Below are positions 35,127 to 45,226 of a DNA stretch of 64,000 nt, in pieces. This DNA comes from Elizabethkingia miricola (lineage in GTDB: Bacteria > Bacteroidota > Bacteroidia > Flavobacteriales > Weeksellaceae). The number at the start of each line of letters is the position of its first letter. The stretch's first letter is position 1. Both the position numbers and the translations under genes were made by a program. Below the pieces are notes generated by a model, which was not told the origin of the DNA, made no database searches, and was given only the letters and a program-made list of their open reading frames with translations. Where the stretch lies: positions 109,138 to 173,137 of the forward strand of contig NZ_LSGQ01000032.1 of NCBI RefSeq assembly GCF_001675285.1, in the 5' to 3' direction.

Positions 35127-36765
35127 CTATGATATACCTTTTACGTTGTGAGTTAGTCAAGGCTCCTGATTCACGAGGCCCCATTCCGAAAGTAGCCATA
35201 TTGGAAGACCAGTGAAGATACTCCCGTCTTAGTTTTTTAAGATCTTCCATATTAATAAATGAGTCCAAATATGAATATTCTTTTGCGGTCTTCACATATT
35301 GCTGATCGGATGGATTAGCCCCATCATTGTAAAGGTTTACATATTTATTTCTAAGTTCATTACACTTTTGAATGTAACCCAGAAGCTGGCTGCTGATTTT
35401 CAGAATAAAATTATCTGTAATATTATTATCCTTTTCAATACTAGGATTATACTTTACATTAAATTGTTTCGAAAACTCAAACATATGGAATAGTGATACT
35501 TTATCGTAATGATTAGATAACGTTCTTTCTCCCCAAAGCTTGTATTGAGGACTCACATTACTTAAATGAAGATCATCCTGTTCTACCCATATTTCATTGC
35601 TGGAATCTTTGAACCAGCCCTCCTCGATTAAGATTTTCCTGAACTTATCACATACTGTCCTTCCTCCTCTTTCAACATAAAGCAATACTTTATTTTTTTC
35701 TTTATCTACATATCCGCCACCAATATCGGAGTGTACGCCAGGAAGCGTAATCTGAAGCCCTTTTATTCCTGCACTCTCTATATTAGTCAAACTAAAATTA
35801 TCCCGATATTCATCAGCAGACGCGATTTGAAATACAAACGATCCGTTTTTAACAGCATTAAGACCTAATTGCTCGGCATCACTATCAATAATACTCACAC
35901 CAAAAAGACTAAAACCTTTATGGTTGATACCAAAAGATGCTACCGTATCATATAGTCCTACAAAATTGAATCTTACCTGATTAACAACCAATTCATTTTT
36001 CAGCAGACAAGCGCCGAAGTATCCATAATTCATAAGATGAGAATCTGTTTTCTCTAGGACAAAAAATTGCTCCGAACGCTCTTCTTTATCAGATTTTTCA
36101 AATACTTCAGGTGGATATATTTGCAATTTATTTTTACTAAGCTTTTGTGTTGTCGGTGCGTTTGTAGCCACATGCATAAAGTGTCGTGCTGCGGCTGCAC
36201 CACGGCTAAACCCATATACATTTACAGTTAAAACATTAATAACTTTCCCTCTGTATTTAGTTCTGAGTACTTCAGCACCTTTAATGCATCCTTTTGTTAC
36301 TTTAGCTGCAATTCCCCGCTCTCCTACACCGAGTCCGCCACCACGTGCAGGCAGCCCCAAAGTATCATTATCTGTTTTGGAATCTACAGTTCCAATACCT
36401 TCAATATACCATGAAACCTGATTCTCTGCATTTGCATCAATAGCATCGTAGCCTCTGGCTACATTACTAAAATCATTATCATAACTTCCTTTTCGCTTAG
36501 AAGGATCTTTTTGCATTCCTTCCTGTACGTTTGTTTTATTATTAAAAGTCCCGTCAAAGAAAAGATTAAGATTTACATCCACAGTACTAATTGGTTTATC
36601 ATTAGGGTGAACAGTCTTTGGAGAATTATAACTCACCCCTGTATCTGCTCCTTTCTGATTAACATACTGCGTACTGTTATGTACAATTCCTTCTTTGGAA
36701 AAAGTAGTGTTATTACCTTCAGTCTGCGTAAGTATCTTACCCTCTACAAAATACTCAATACTCAT
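35119..36765 (-). CDS. DUF2235 T6SS effector, Tle-type phospholipase
   Basis: 548 residues. Signatures of DUF2235 (Tle1-like) lipases are clear: 'FFDGTFNN' at 69-76, the nucleophile elbow 'YGFSRGAAAAR' with Ser187, 'GLYDTVASFG' with Asp273, and 'LPGVHSDIGGGY' with His345. These give a Ser-Asp-His triad of the phospholipase-effector type. It follows vgrG by 2 bp, which implies delivery on that spike, and is followed by its probable immunity lipoprotein. No signal peptide, as expected for a T6SS cargo. Confidence 0.85.
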   Translation of the reverse strand: MSIEYFVEGKILTQTEGNNTTFSKEGIVHNSTQYVNQKGADTGVSYNSPKTVHPNDKPISTVDVNLNLFFDGTFNNKTNVQEGMQKDPSKRKGSYDNDFSNVARGYDAIDANAENQVSWYIEGIGTVDSKTDNDTLGLPARGGGLGVGERGIAAKVTKGCIKGAEVLRTKYRGKVINVLTVNVYGFSRGAAAARHFMHVATNAPTTQKLSKNKLQIYPPEVFEKSDKEERSEQFFVLEKTDSHLMNYGYFGACLLKNELVVNQVRFNFVGLYDTVASFGINHKGFSLFGVSIIDSDAEQLGLNAVKNGSFVFQIASADEYRDNFSLTNIESAGIKGLQITLPGVHSDIGGGYVDKEKNKVLLYVERGGRTVCDKFRKILIEEGWFKDSSNEIWVEQDDLHLSNVSPQYKLWGERTLSNHYDKVSLFHMFEFSKQFNVKYNPSIEKDNNITDNFILKISSQLLGYIQKCNELRNKYVNLYNDGANPSDQQYVKTAKEYSYLDSFINMEDLKKLRREYLHWSSNMATFGMGPRESGALTNSQRKRYIIDG

Positions 36766-36767
36766 TC

Positions 36768-38741
36768 TTACTGGCTTTTAGATTTCTCTCCACTATTATT
36801 CATCACCTCTTTTTCAGCGTGATGTTCTACATTACCTTTGCTGTTTACCTCTACCCCCTTCAGGCTTGTCAATCGATGTTCTTTTTCTCCAAAGGTTTCC
36901 ATATCTCCTTTTACATAATGGGTGAGTTTTCCGGTCACATTGGTCATAAAATTGGCTCCAATAGCCATATTCTTCATTGCCCCGACACTCTCATTATGAT
37001 TCATTGTGATATTATCTACTTTGTTCATTCCAATAGTATTGCTCTGATTGGCACCTACTGTAGTGGTCATATTCTGTCCTACTGAAATATTGAGGTTTGC
37101 TCCGGCATTAAAGTTCATATCTTTTGGAGCGGTTACAGTTATATTTCCTTTTCCATCCATGAAATAGGTATTACCACTTGGATCGATAATATTTACACTT
37201 CCCTCAGCATCATTCATCAAAACCTTTATTCCACTTCTGGTCTGTATAGATTTCAAATGATTGTTAACACCTCCTCCAAGACCTGTTCCGCCATGGAAAA
37301 TACCGCCCATTACAAAAGGTCTGTCCGGATGATTATGCACAAAACCTATCATCACCTGGTCTCCAACCTCTGGTATCGCTACATAACCACGATTCTGGGT
37401 GATCTGATCCGTACCCCCTGCATCAGGGCTCATCATACGGATAAAATTGGTGGTATCACTCTGCTGCCAATCGAACTTGACACTTACCCTACCCTGACTT
37501 TCAGGATCTGTATTAGAGATTACTGTCGCAATCTGAGGTTGGGCTATAGGTACTACAAACTCCGGTTTGGGCATGTAACCTGTATCGGATGCTATAGCTT
37601 CAAAGTGTCCTGTATAATGTCCTAAGGTATCTACTTCATGAGTAACTTCGGTGACCATAAGTCGTGTAAAATAACTGGTCTGGTTGCTGTCCTGTTTGCG
37701 CATCTTAAGATCCGATACACAACCGGGATAAAGAAAAGGTACCGTTGTTCCTCCGGATACCGTAAAGACTTCCACCGCCTGACTTCCCGAAGTACTGGTT
37801 TGAGAATTCACCACATCCATATCCGTAACTGCCTTTATTGGAGCTACACGTAAGGAAGGGGTCGTAAAAATTCCTTTATTCTTCTGATAGGCTTTCTGGG
37901 CCAGATCACTTTTATGATTGATGGAGGTTTCTCCGGAAGTTAGTTTTGTATTGCTACTACTGTTATATCCGTAGTATTCAGGTTTAAGATGTACCGCTTT
38001 TAATTCTACATTTACATCGGTTACATTACTGCCATAAGTGAGTTCTATAGGTTTATTCTGCGGCGGCATATTACCAAAATGAAGCACCTCTCCATCATAA
38101 TAAAACTGCTCTCCATAGGCTTCTGCCATTCTTGCCAAGTAATTGTAATGGGTCTCATCATACTGAGCGCTATATAATATCTGCGAAGATGCTTTCGCAT
38201 CAACGCGCACATCGTATTTACTGTTATCTATACCCTGTTTGATGACATTCGTCGCTATAATCCCCATATTAACAGGCTGCCCTCCCCCGAAACTTTGGGT
38301 ATGAGGCGCTGCATCCAACAAAATAGTCGGGCTGTAACCTTTTAATACAATATTCCCTAAACTATGGCTATCCTGGCTAAATCCTACCTGAGTAATAACA
38401 CCTACAAACACACGCTCCGGGCTCGACGCGATATCCTTATACATCATTTTAACTGTAAGGCGGTTCCCCAAAAACTGATTCGCCTGACCTAACTGATGAT
38501 CCTGTCTTTCACCTAAAGCATCATGAGCAAGAGTGAGCTCAAAATAATGATGCCCCTTTGCACTTTGCTTTAATTTAAAATGCTTGTAGTATTTAATTAC
38601 CTGCCCGTCAACTATAATAGAAAGCTTTACAAGCCTGTTTATACCCGAGTGGTGGTTCTCTTTTATGCCGTCCGCATTATTGTCCGGTGCAAATTTTGGA
38701 GGAGAAAAAAATACGTCTTCCGGTTGGCCATTCTTTTTCAT
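36768..38741 (-). CDS. vgrG: VgrG spike protein (TssI)
   Basis: 657 residues. The N-terminal gp27-like part covers about 40-380. The gp5-like OB domain is seen at about 400-500 ('SNTDPESQGRVSVKFDW', 'YVAIPEVGDQVMIGFVHNHPDRPFVMGG'). It is followed by a beta-helix with 'GNITVTAPKDMNFNAGANLNISVGQNM'-type repeats and a short polar tail. It is the spike of the T6SS puncturing device. First gene of the effector operon, divergent from hcp1. Confidence 0.95.
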   Translation of the reverse strand: MKKNGQPEDVFFSPPKFAPDNNADGIKENHHSGINRLVKLSIIVDGQVIKYYKHFKLKQSAKGHHYFELTLAHDALGERQDHQLGQANQFLGNRLTVKMMYKDIASSPERVFVGVITQVGFSQDSHSLGNIVLKGYSPTILLDAAPHTQSFGGGQPVNMGIIATNVIKQGIDNSKYDVRVDAKASSQILYSAQYDETHYNYLARMAEAYGEQFYYDGEVLHFGNMPPQNKPIELTYGSNVTDVNVELKAVHLKPEYYGYNSSSNTKLTSGETSINHKSDLAQKAYQKNKGIFTTPSLRVAPIKAVTDMDVVNSQTSTSGSQAVEVFTVSGGTTVPFLYPGCVSDLKMRKQDSNQTSYFTRLMVTEVTHEVDTLGHYTGHFEAIASDTGYMPKPEFVVPIAQPQIATVISNTDPESQGRVSVKFDWQQSDTTNFIRMMSPDAGGTDQITQNRGYVAIPEVGDQVMIGFVHNHPDRPFVMGGIFHGGTGLGGGVNNHLKSIQTRSGIKVLMNDAEGSVNIIDPSGNTYFMDGKGNITVTAPKDMNFNAGANLNISVGQNMTTTVGANQSNTIGMNKVDNITMNHNESVGAMKNMAIGANFMTNVTGKLTHYVKGDMETFGEKEHRLTSLKGVEVNSKGNVEHHAEKEVMNNSGEKSKSQ

Positions 38742-38865
38742 ACATATTGGGATTTGAGGGTTTTATATTTTTTTTCAATTGAAGAGTATAGAATTTCATT
38801 ACGTAGAAAATATACTTCTCCAATGTACTAAACAAATGTACTTTTTTTGAAAATCATATAAAATC

Positions 38866-38883
38866 GTAGAATTACTACAATTT
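38866..38883. promoter_or_regulatory. T6SS motif in hcp1/vgrG divergent region
   Basis: GTAGAATTACTACAATTT, including the inverted repeat GTAG-N5-CTAC. The same 18 bp occur upstream of hcp2 at 51025-51042. Toward hcp1 it is 44 bp from a perfect -7 box TATCTTTG (38928-38935). Toward vgrG a perfect -7 box TACATTTG lies on the minus strand at 38833-38840. Confidence 0.8.
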
Positions 38884-39009
38884 CAATCTTTTCCGAATTT
38901 ATTGATTTTCAAATGATAAAAGCCTTATATCTTTGACTTAACAGAAATGAAAGTTGAGTATAACACTGAAATCAAAATATCAATCTTTAACTATTAAATA
39001 CTAGAAATT

Positions 39010-39417
39010 ATGGCTGCTAACAATTCAAGAGCTCTTCTAAAATTCAACAACGGTACTGATCAAAAAGTATTAAAACTTAATTACAGCGTTGCACGTTCTA
39101 CTGACGTTTCAGGTAGAGTTGCTTCTGATCCTTCTAACGCGATTATCAAAATCACTGTAGAAGCGACTGAAAAATCTGACATCATCGAATCTCTATTGAA
39201 TGGTAAATACAAACCAACTTCTGGTGAGGTTACATTCAATAAGTCTCATGAGGAAGGAACGCTTATCAAACTTAACTGGGAAAACGGATATGTAATCCAG
39301 CACGAAGTTGACTTTGATGCTATCGACAGCAATAACATGTTGGTTAGCTTCGTTATCAGCGCTGAGAAAATCACTTATGGTGGTGGTGCTTACGATGGTA
39401 TCTGGCCAACTAACTAA
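39010..39417 (+). CDS. hcp: Hcp tube protein (TssD), copy 1
   Basis: 135 residues matching the Bacteroidota Hcp/TssD family: 'NNSRALLKFNNG..QKVLKLNYSVARSTDVSGRVASDPSNA', 'KYKPTSGEVTFNKSHEEGTL' and 'ISAEKITYGGGAYDG'. It forms the inner tube of the T6SS. It is the only plus-strand gene within the locus, with its own promoter and strong terminator. It is about 80 per cent identical by eye to the copy at 50528-50935. Confidence 0.95.
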   Translation: MAANNSRALLKFNNGTDQKVLKLNYSVARSTDVSGRVASDPSNAIIKITVEATEKSDIIESLLNGKYKPTSGEVTFNKSHEEGTLIKLNWENGYVIQHEVDFDAIDSNNMLVSFVISAEKITYGGGAYDGIWPTN

Positions 39418-39443
39418 GATTTTCTTAAGTAAAAACAAAAATC

Positions 39444-39470
39444 AGCGGAACCTAGGTTCCGCTTTTTTTT
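39444..39470. terminator. bidirectional terminator between hcp1 and clpV
   Basis: A perfect 20-bp palindrome (AGCGGAACC-TA-GGTTCCGCT, 39444-39463) is followed by eight T on the plus strand. The minus-strand side is also T-rich. The clpV stop lies inside the T-run. Confidence 0.9.
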
Positions 39471-41961
39471 ATATATGGTCTTTTATTTCCCAGTTTAATG
39501 TTTCAGATTCTGCAGACCAGTCAACTTTAATAATCTGACCAGCCTTCACTTCCTCCCGTACAATCTTTTTGGAAATTGGGCGGGCAAGCTGAGTCCGAAT
39601 TACACCTGATATCTGTCTGGCTCCGTATCTGCTGCTAAAACCATTAACAGCTAAATGATGTACTGCAGCATCCGAAATTTCAAAATCAATACCCAATCTG
39701 ATAAGAGACTGGATCAGGGATATTAACTGAATTCTGAATATCCTTTCTGCTACGTGTTCTGTGATTGGTGCAAAAGGAATAATCTCGGTAATACGTGCTA
39801 AAAATTCCGGACGGAACTTTCCTGAATCTGACATTATCTGCATCAGAGTTTTAGATTCCGGTGTTATCCCTTCTTCAAATTTTCTTACAATTTCTTCACT
39901 ACCTATATTCGAAGTAAAGAGAATCAGTGCATTACTAAAATCACCTTCTTTTCCTAGTTTATCATGGACTTTTCCCTCATCCATTATCTGAAGGAATACA
40001 TCAAATACAGATTGGTGAGCTTTTTCTATCTCGTCAAATAATACTACGGTATAAGGCTGTTGTCTGATTTTGTTCACCAGCATTCCGCCTTCCTCATAGC
40101 CAACATAACCCGGAGGCGCTCCGTATAATAATGCAGCAGAATGCTCTTCTTTAAATTCTGACATATCAAAACGAACCATCGCTTTTTCGTCATTAAAAAG
40201 AAGCTCGGCAATTGATTTAGCCAACTCAGTCTTTCCGGTACCCGTAGGGCCTAATAAGAAGAATGAACCAATAGGCTGCCCCGGTTTATTAAGACCACTT
40301 CTGTTCTCAACAATAGCATCTGATAATATCTTTAGTGCATGATCCTGTCCTACCACTCTTTTTAGGAGTAAGGATTCCATATTGATTAATTTTTCCTTCT
40401 CCTGAGCCTGAATTTTTCCAATTGGAATTCCGGTTTTTGCAGCCATTACAGCAGCCAGTTCAAGTTTGCCTACTTTCTCTCGTTTTACACCGGCATGTTG
40501 TTGAAGTTCAGTATAAGTATCTTCGATAATTTTCTTTACCTCTTCCACATTCATAGAACTGTCTACCTGATGCTGTTCGGATAAGGAACCCCATAAAATA
40601 GGACTTAATCTGTCCTGTAAAAGCCTGTAATGCCAAACTAATTCGTTCAGTAAGTCTTTGTCATCTAAATACTCTTGTTTCAATAGATGATCATATTCTT
40701 CTTTCCATTTTGCGAGTTCATTTTCAGAAAGCTCATCAAGCATCTTGATTGCTGCCATTGTTCTGTCCAATAAATCTATAGCAGCATCAGGCAGCTTTTT
40801 GCCTTTCGCATATCTTTTGGAAAGGCGTACACATTCAGAAAGTGCAGACTTTTCAACCTCAACTTTATGATGATCTTTGTACCCGTCTAATAGTACCTCT
40901 ATCATTTTGACACAGGTAGCATCATCAGGTTCCTCTACCAGTAAAACTTCAAAACGTCTGTTGAAAGCTCTTTCAGGTTCAATAATCTTACGGTATTCCT
41001 CCTGAGTTGTAGCTCCTATTACGGTAATTTCTCCTCTGGCAAGTTCCGGCTTTAGCAAATTGGCTACATTTCCGGCACTGCCTCTGCTGTCTAAAAGGGC
41101 ATGAATTTCATCAATAAATAAAACAGCTTTATCTATTTTTTTACATTCATTAATTACTTTTTTCAGTCGGTCTTCTATTTCTCCTTTATAAGAAGTTCCT
41201 GCCAGTAATGCTCCGGTATCTAACTCTAGCAGAGTTGCATTTTTTAATAATTCAGGGACATTACCTTTATTAATTTCCTGGGCAAATCCTTCTATCAAAG
41301 CAGTTTTACCAACTCCTGGTTCTCCCACAATAATCACATTGGGTTTACTTCTCCGGCAAAGAATCTCTATAAGAGTTCTTAATTCTTTATCCCTTCCCAT
41401 TATATCATCCAGTTTTCCCTGTGCAGCATCCAGTGTCTTGTCAATACAATAGCTGTTTATAGAAGGAAAAGATTGTTTTTCGTAGGAAGGAGAACTCAGT
41501 ACATCATCTCCACTTTCCTGGGAGTTTACTTTATTTCCTCTATAATGGTTTAATATTTCGTGTTCCCGAAGTGGAAGTGATTTTAGTTCCTGTGTATCAT
41601 AAACAACATGTGGTTTTACAATACTGGCTAAAACGCAAACCGGAGTAACCTCATCCAGTCCCAGCTTTATGCGGATATCATCAGCCTGAGATAAAATTTC
41701 GTTTACATGATCTGCGGCTTCAACTTCTTGTGGCAAATGAGCCGTTTTGGGATAATCCTCGATACGGACGTCTGCCCAATCGTATAAATACCCCGGATCT
41801 TTTTCTATACTTTGTAAAAATTCGCGAAGTCCTATATCCTGATGCACAGAAGCCTGCAAAAGATGCGGAGCTCCATAGGTAGAATTATAATTTTCCCTGG
41901 CAATAGACTGGGCTATATGAAATAACTGTTTAACAGTTTCATTTGAAATTAATACACTCAT
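39469..41961 (-). CDS. clpV: T6SS AAA+ ATPase TssH/ClpV
   Basis: 830 residues, a double-AAA+ protein of ClpB type. The N-domain is about 1-140. The first Walker A is GEPGVGKT (213-220) with Walker B 'VLFIDEIHALL', then a shortened middle region. The second AAA+ domain has 'LLGPTGTGKTELAKSIAELLF' and 'VVLFDEIEKAH'. It disassembles the contracted TssB/TssC sheath. It is the last gene of the structural operon, about 120 bp from tssC. Confidence 0.95.
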   Translation of the reverse strand: MSVLISNETVKQLFHIAQSIARENYNSTYGAPHLLQASVHQDIGLREFLQSIEKDPGYLYDWADVRIEDYPKTAHLPQEVEAADHVNEILSQADDIRIKLGLDEVTPVCVLASIVKPHVVYDTQELKSLPLREHEILNHYRGNKVNSQESGDDVLSSPSYEKQSFPSINSYCIDKTLDAAQGKLDDIMGRDKELRTLIEILCRRSKPNVIIVGEPGVGKTALIEGFAQEINKGNVPELLKNATLLELDTGALLAGTSYKGEIEDRLKKVINECKKIDKAVLFIDEIHALLDSRGSAGNVANLLKPELARGEITVIGATTQEEYRKIIEPERAFNRRFEVLLVEEPDDATCVKMIEVLLDGYKDHHKVEVEKSALSECVRLSKRYAKGKKLPDAAIDLLDRTMAAIKMLDELSENELAKWKEEYDHLLKQEYLDDKDLLNELVWHYRLLQDRLSPILWGSLSEQHQVDSSMNVEEVKKIIEDTYTELQQHAGVKREKVGKLELAAVMAAKTGIPIGKIQAQEKEKLINMESLLLKRVVGQDHALKILSDAIVENRSGLNKPGQPIGSFFLLGPTGTGKTELAKSIAELLFNDEKAMVRFDMSEFKEEHSAALLYGAPPGYVGYEEGGMLVNKIRQQPYTVVLFDEIEKAHQSVFDVFLQIMDEGKVHDKLGKEGDFSNALILFTSNIGSEEIVRKFEEGITPESKTLMQIMSDSGKFRPEFLARITEIIPFAPITEHVAERIFRIQLISLIQSLIRLGIDFEISDAAVHHLAVNGFSSRYGARQISGVIRTQLARPISKKIVREEVKAGQIIKVDWSAESETLNWEIKDHI

Positions 41962-42083
41962 TTATATTTTATTGATTTGATGTGGTGTGTCTTCCAATTC
42001 AAGATATTTCTTACATTGGAAAAAAGAGAGGAACCTCATGTTTTATTATGAAATCCCTCTTTAATATTATAATTTTCAGCTGT

Positions 42084-43448
42084 TTATTCCTGCGTATATT
42101 GAGCATCCCACTCATTACCATCATCTCCTTTATGACCATCCAGCTTAATCACGAAGCTCTTAGTCGGGAAATAAGGTGTTAAGCGAATATCCAACCATAC
42201 ACGGTCTTTATTTACTTTATCCTGCTCGAATCTTACGATTTTAAAGTTTTCGATAAGCTTATCTGCTCCTTTAATACCATCTAAAAAAGCGACAATCTGC
42301 TTACGAAGATCATCTTCATTTCTTGGTGTCCAGTTTTCAAAAGCCCTTCTGTTTAAGAAATCTAAAAGTACTTTCGTTACATAGTCGAATACTCTTACAA
42401 CCGAATATGTCTGAAGTCCGATATTATCTCCTGTAAACAATGTTTTAGCAGAGAAAGCCATAATCTTTCCATACTCGTTCACCATAGGAACCAATCCCAT
42501 TTTTTCTAACTGAGATATTTCGCTTTTCTTCAAATCGAATTTAACAGCGTCAACCTCATTGATATTACCGTGTTTTTTACCGGCAGCTACCTGAGACATT
42601 AATGTTCTGTGGATTTTACCTGCCAGGGAAGTAGATGGCGGAAGATCTACATTTTCTTCTTCTCCTACTTCTTCAGCTTTTCCTCTGCCGACAAGCCAGT
42701 TACATGTCATAATAACATTACTTCTGTGAAGCTCTCCACCGGTAAGGTTAGCCGAATGGAAAAGGTCTACCACATCATCTGGTTTATCTAAATTGGCAAA
42801 GTCAGTTACCATCATGACTTTATTTTCATTACAGATTTTAGCCCATTTCTCCACTACTTTATTGGAGCCCAGATATCCCGGAACTGCCAGAATAGAATAG
42901 TTATCCCTTAGGTCTAATCTATCATAGTTTTGTTTAAACTCATCTGCAATAGCATCGATAAATAACGGATTATCCAGATCCTTCATCTGCTCTAATGAAG
43001 CATTTACAATGCTTACATTGTCTACTTTATCCAGCTCTGTATTTTTATAAAATTGCGCTACGGTACGGTAAGATGTCTCAAGGTCTCTTACAGAATCCAA
43101 AGCGTTTTTAAGATTATGCTTTAGGTTATGCTCGGCGCTATTTGCCTTATTTTTAGCAGATTCAGCCATTTTTTCAGCCGAAGATTCACCTTCTAAAAGA
43201 CTCACCCAAAGATTGATTTTTTGTAATAAATCTTTTCTTTCTTTGTCTTTATTTTCATCATTTAAGAAGATTTCTTTTCTTGCCTTTCTTGTAGGGTTCA
43301 TATTAGCAATGCCGTCAATAACGGTTTCTACAAATCCAAATCCGCCTACTTTATTCAATTCGTTTAGCGGATTACTCTTTGCTCCGGAATGTTGCTGTTG
43401 CTGCTGTTGACTTTCCTGCTGTGGTGCCGCCTGTGGTTTATTTTCCAT
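42084..43448 (-). CDS. tssC: T6SS sheath large subunit TssC
   Basis: 454 residues. A Gln-rich N-terminal tail (about 7-20) leads into a TssC core: 'TYRTVAQFYKNTELDKVDNVSIVN', 'YSILAVPGYLGSN' and 'DWIRLTPYFPTKSFVIKLDG'-like C-terminus. It pairs with TssB to form the contractile sheath. It follows tssB by about 27 bp. The Gln tail is encoded by a CAG/CAA tract at about 43385-43430, which is low complexity rather than a repeat array. Confidence 0.95.
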   Translation of the reverse strand: MENKPQAAPQQESQQQQQQHSGAKSNPLNELNKVGGFGFVETVIDGIANMNPTRKARKEIFLNDENKDKERKDLLQKINLWVSLLEGESSAEKMAESAKNKANSAEHNLKHNLKNALDSVRDLETSYRTVAQFYKNTELDKVDNVSIVNASLEQMKDLDNPLFIDAIADEFKQNYDRLDLRDNYSILAVPGYLGSNKVVEKWAKICNENKVMMVTDFANLDKPDDVVDLFHSANLTGGELHRSNVIMTCNWLVGRGKAEEVGEEENVDLPPSTSLAGKIHRTLMSQVAAGKKHGNINEVDAVKFDLKKSEISQLEKMGLVPMVNEYGKIMAFSAKTLFTGDNIGLQTYSVVRVFDYVTKVLLDFLNRRAFENWTPRNEDDLRKQIVAFLDGIKGADKLIENFKIVRFEQDKVNKDRVWLDIRLTPYFPTKSFVIKLDGHKGDDGNEWDAQYTQE

Positions 43449-43475
43449 AATTATGTTATTTGATTTGATGAAAAA

Positions 43476-44018
43476 CTATTTTTCAAGTTCTTTTGCTACT
43501 TCTTTTAAAACTTCTACAAAAGCTGCTTTTGTCTGCTCGTTTTCCAGCATATTACGAAGAATTTTATTATTCTTCAGCTGACGCAAAATCTTATTATACT
43601 GCTCTTGTTCAATACTAAGTTGTTGTAGGTACTGAGAATTCTGAGTTAAACTTTTAGGGGTAAAATCTCCTAAAGTCTGAAAACGAAATTCTTCATCAAC
43701 AAATGATCCGTCTTCTCTTTCGTGCTGCACGGAAACAGAAGGCTGAAAATGTCTGAAAATATCCTCTATTGTTTTTAATCCTCTTACAACCTCAGGAACC
43801 ATAGATTCATCTGACGTTAACTGACTCACTAACAAGGATCTGTTTTCCTGTATTTCTTGAATTGCTTCATTGGCATCTACTTTAATCTCATTTCCGCCGA
43901 CACCGTAATTATACATTGCCATATTTGATGTTTTTTTATTTTTAATTGTTATTTTATCATCTTGTTTTTCAAAGAGATTACTGAACAACTTCTTAAAGTT
44001 AGAAAAAAAATTAGACAT
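43476..44018 (-). CDS. tssB: T6SS sheath small subunit TssB
   Basis: 180 residues from the ATG at 44018. The TssB core begins at Met33 ('MAMYNYGVGGNEIKVDANEA') and continues 'VVRGLKTIEDIFRHFQPS', 'RFQTLGDFTPKSL' and 'LRNMLENEQTK'. The 32 residues before Met33 ('MSNFFSNFKKLFSNLFEK' and following) look coding but may not be used, since T6SS-iii TssB usually starts near that Met (43922). The protein binds TssC to build the sheath. Confidence 0.9.
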   Translation of the reverse strand: MSNFFSNFKKLFSNLFEKQDDKITIKNKKTSNMAMYNYGVGGNEIKVDANEAIQEIQENRSLLVSQLTSDESMVPEVVRGLKTIEDIFRHFQPSVSVQHEREDGSFVDEEFRFQTLGDFTPKSLTQNSQYLQQLSIEQEQYNKILRQLKNNKILRNMLENEQTKAAFVEVLKEVAKELEK

Positions 44019-44071
44019 GTTTTATTAAAAGTTTTTCTAAAACGGAAGAACGTAATCCCCTATTTATTATT

Positions 44072-45217
44072 TTAATCCAGTACACTCCATCCCGTTTTAG
44101 GATCGGTATTGGATTTTATTTCCTGTTCGGTTACAATAATATTTTCTTTTCTCTGTCCGATATAATCCAGCTCGCTAAGCTTTCCGAAAACAGTTTCCAA
44201 ACAGTTTAAAAGCGACTGAATATTCCTTAGGTATTCTCCACAGTTATAATGATCGTAATTGATTTCGGATACTGTAGTAATCTGACCCAGGAAAGTATGC
44301 GGTGCAATCTCACTCCACTCCAGGCTGTAGTTCAGCATTTCCTCTAATTCAGCATTCGGAATCATCTGTGTAGCATTGTATAAATGTAAAGCTGTTTTCG
44401 AAAAAACATCAATAAGATAAATCGGAGGCTGCTCCGGAACCAAGTTTTTAAAACTGAAGTAATTATCTGCCAAAGCATTGATAAGTTTTGTACAAAGTGC
44501 TCTTACATTATTGGCTAATGCCGTATTCTGATCTTTATGTGAAGATTTCTGAATAATCTTAAATGCATACTGCTGAAGATTGGATACTGATCTTACATAA
44601 CTCTGATAATAATCTACCAATCTCTGATGACTCTGAAGCGAGGTGGATGGTGGAATAAAGCTGCTGTCGATCTGAGCAAAATTGGCTCTGAAATTAACTT
44701 TTCCAAGCACGATATAATTGCCACCAGCCAAATTATTATTCAGCGCTGCTACGTCTACCATTTCTATATTATAGTTTGGCATGGAATAAGGGTGACGCGG
44801 TGGTATTTCCTCTGGATCGATTTCACCAAAAGGAACTTTGTTAAACGGATTTACAGAAATCAGAATATAGTAATCGCCATCAATACTATCTTCAGTAGCG
44901 CTAAGGTTTTTAGCCAGACTTCTGATATTCATATTGAAATCCTTTATTTCAATTCTGTAACCAGCCAGGGTTATTGCATTGCAGTTTTTAATAACCAGCT
45001 GGGCATCGTTGGTTGCCGTGCTGTAAATCTCGAAAACGGTTTTCTCGGAAAATTGCCCTGTCATAGGCAGTAATCCATAATTGAAATTATTAATCTGTAA
45101 GGAATTAGAATCCCTTATACTATCTATGATGAAATTATCCTGCTCATTAAGGTGCATTTGGGAGACCTTCATCCCATCCACCCAATTGATGGCATTGTGT
45201 TTAATTGGTTGTATCAT
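44072..45217 (-). CDS. tssK: T6SS baseplate protein TssK
   Basis: 381 residues. The N-terminus 'NAINWVDGMKVSQMHLNEQDNFI' is the TssK baseplate-binding signature, followed by shoulder beta strands and 'VSVNPFNKVPFGEIDPEEIPPRHP'-type TssK features. It links the TssF/G wedges to the membrane complex. It follows tssN by 9 bp. Confidence 0.9.
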   Translation of the reverse strand: MIQPIKHNAINWVDGMKVSQMHLNEQDNFIIDSIRDSNSLQINNFNYGLLPMTGQFSEKTVFEIYSTATNDAQLVIKNCNAITLAGYRIEIKDFNMNIRSLAKNLSATEDSIDGDYYILISVNPFNKVPFGEIDPEEIPPRHPYSMPNYNIEMVDVAALNNNLAGGNYIVLGKVNFRANFAQIDSSFIPPSTSLQSHQRLVDYYQSYVRSVSNLQQYAFKIIQKSSHKDQNTALANNVRALCTKLINALADNYFSFKNLVPEQPPIYLIDVFSKTALHLYNATQMIPNAELEEMLNYSLEWSEIAPHTFLGQITTVSEINYDHYNCGEYLRNIQSLLNCLETVFGKLSELDYIGQRKENIIVTEQEIKSNTDPKTGWSVLD

Positions 45218-45226
45218 TTGGTGCTG

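Noticed and set aside
43385..43435. CAG/CAA-rich tract considered as a microsatellite
   Set aside because: It encodes the Gln-rich tail of TssC with mixed codons and is not a regular repeat array.
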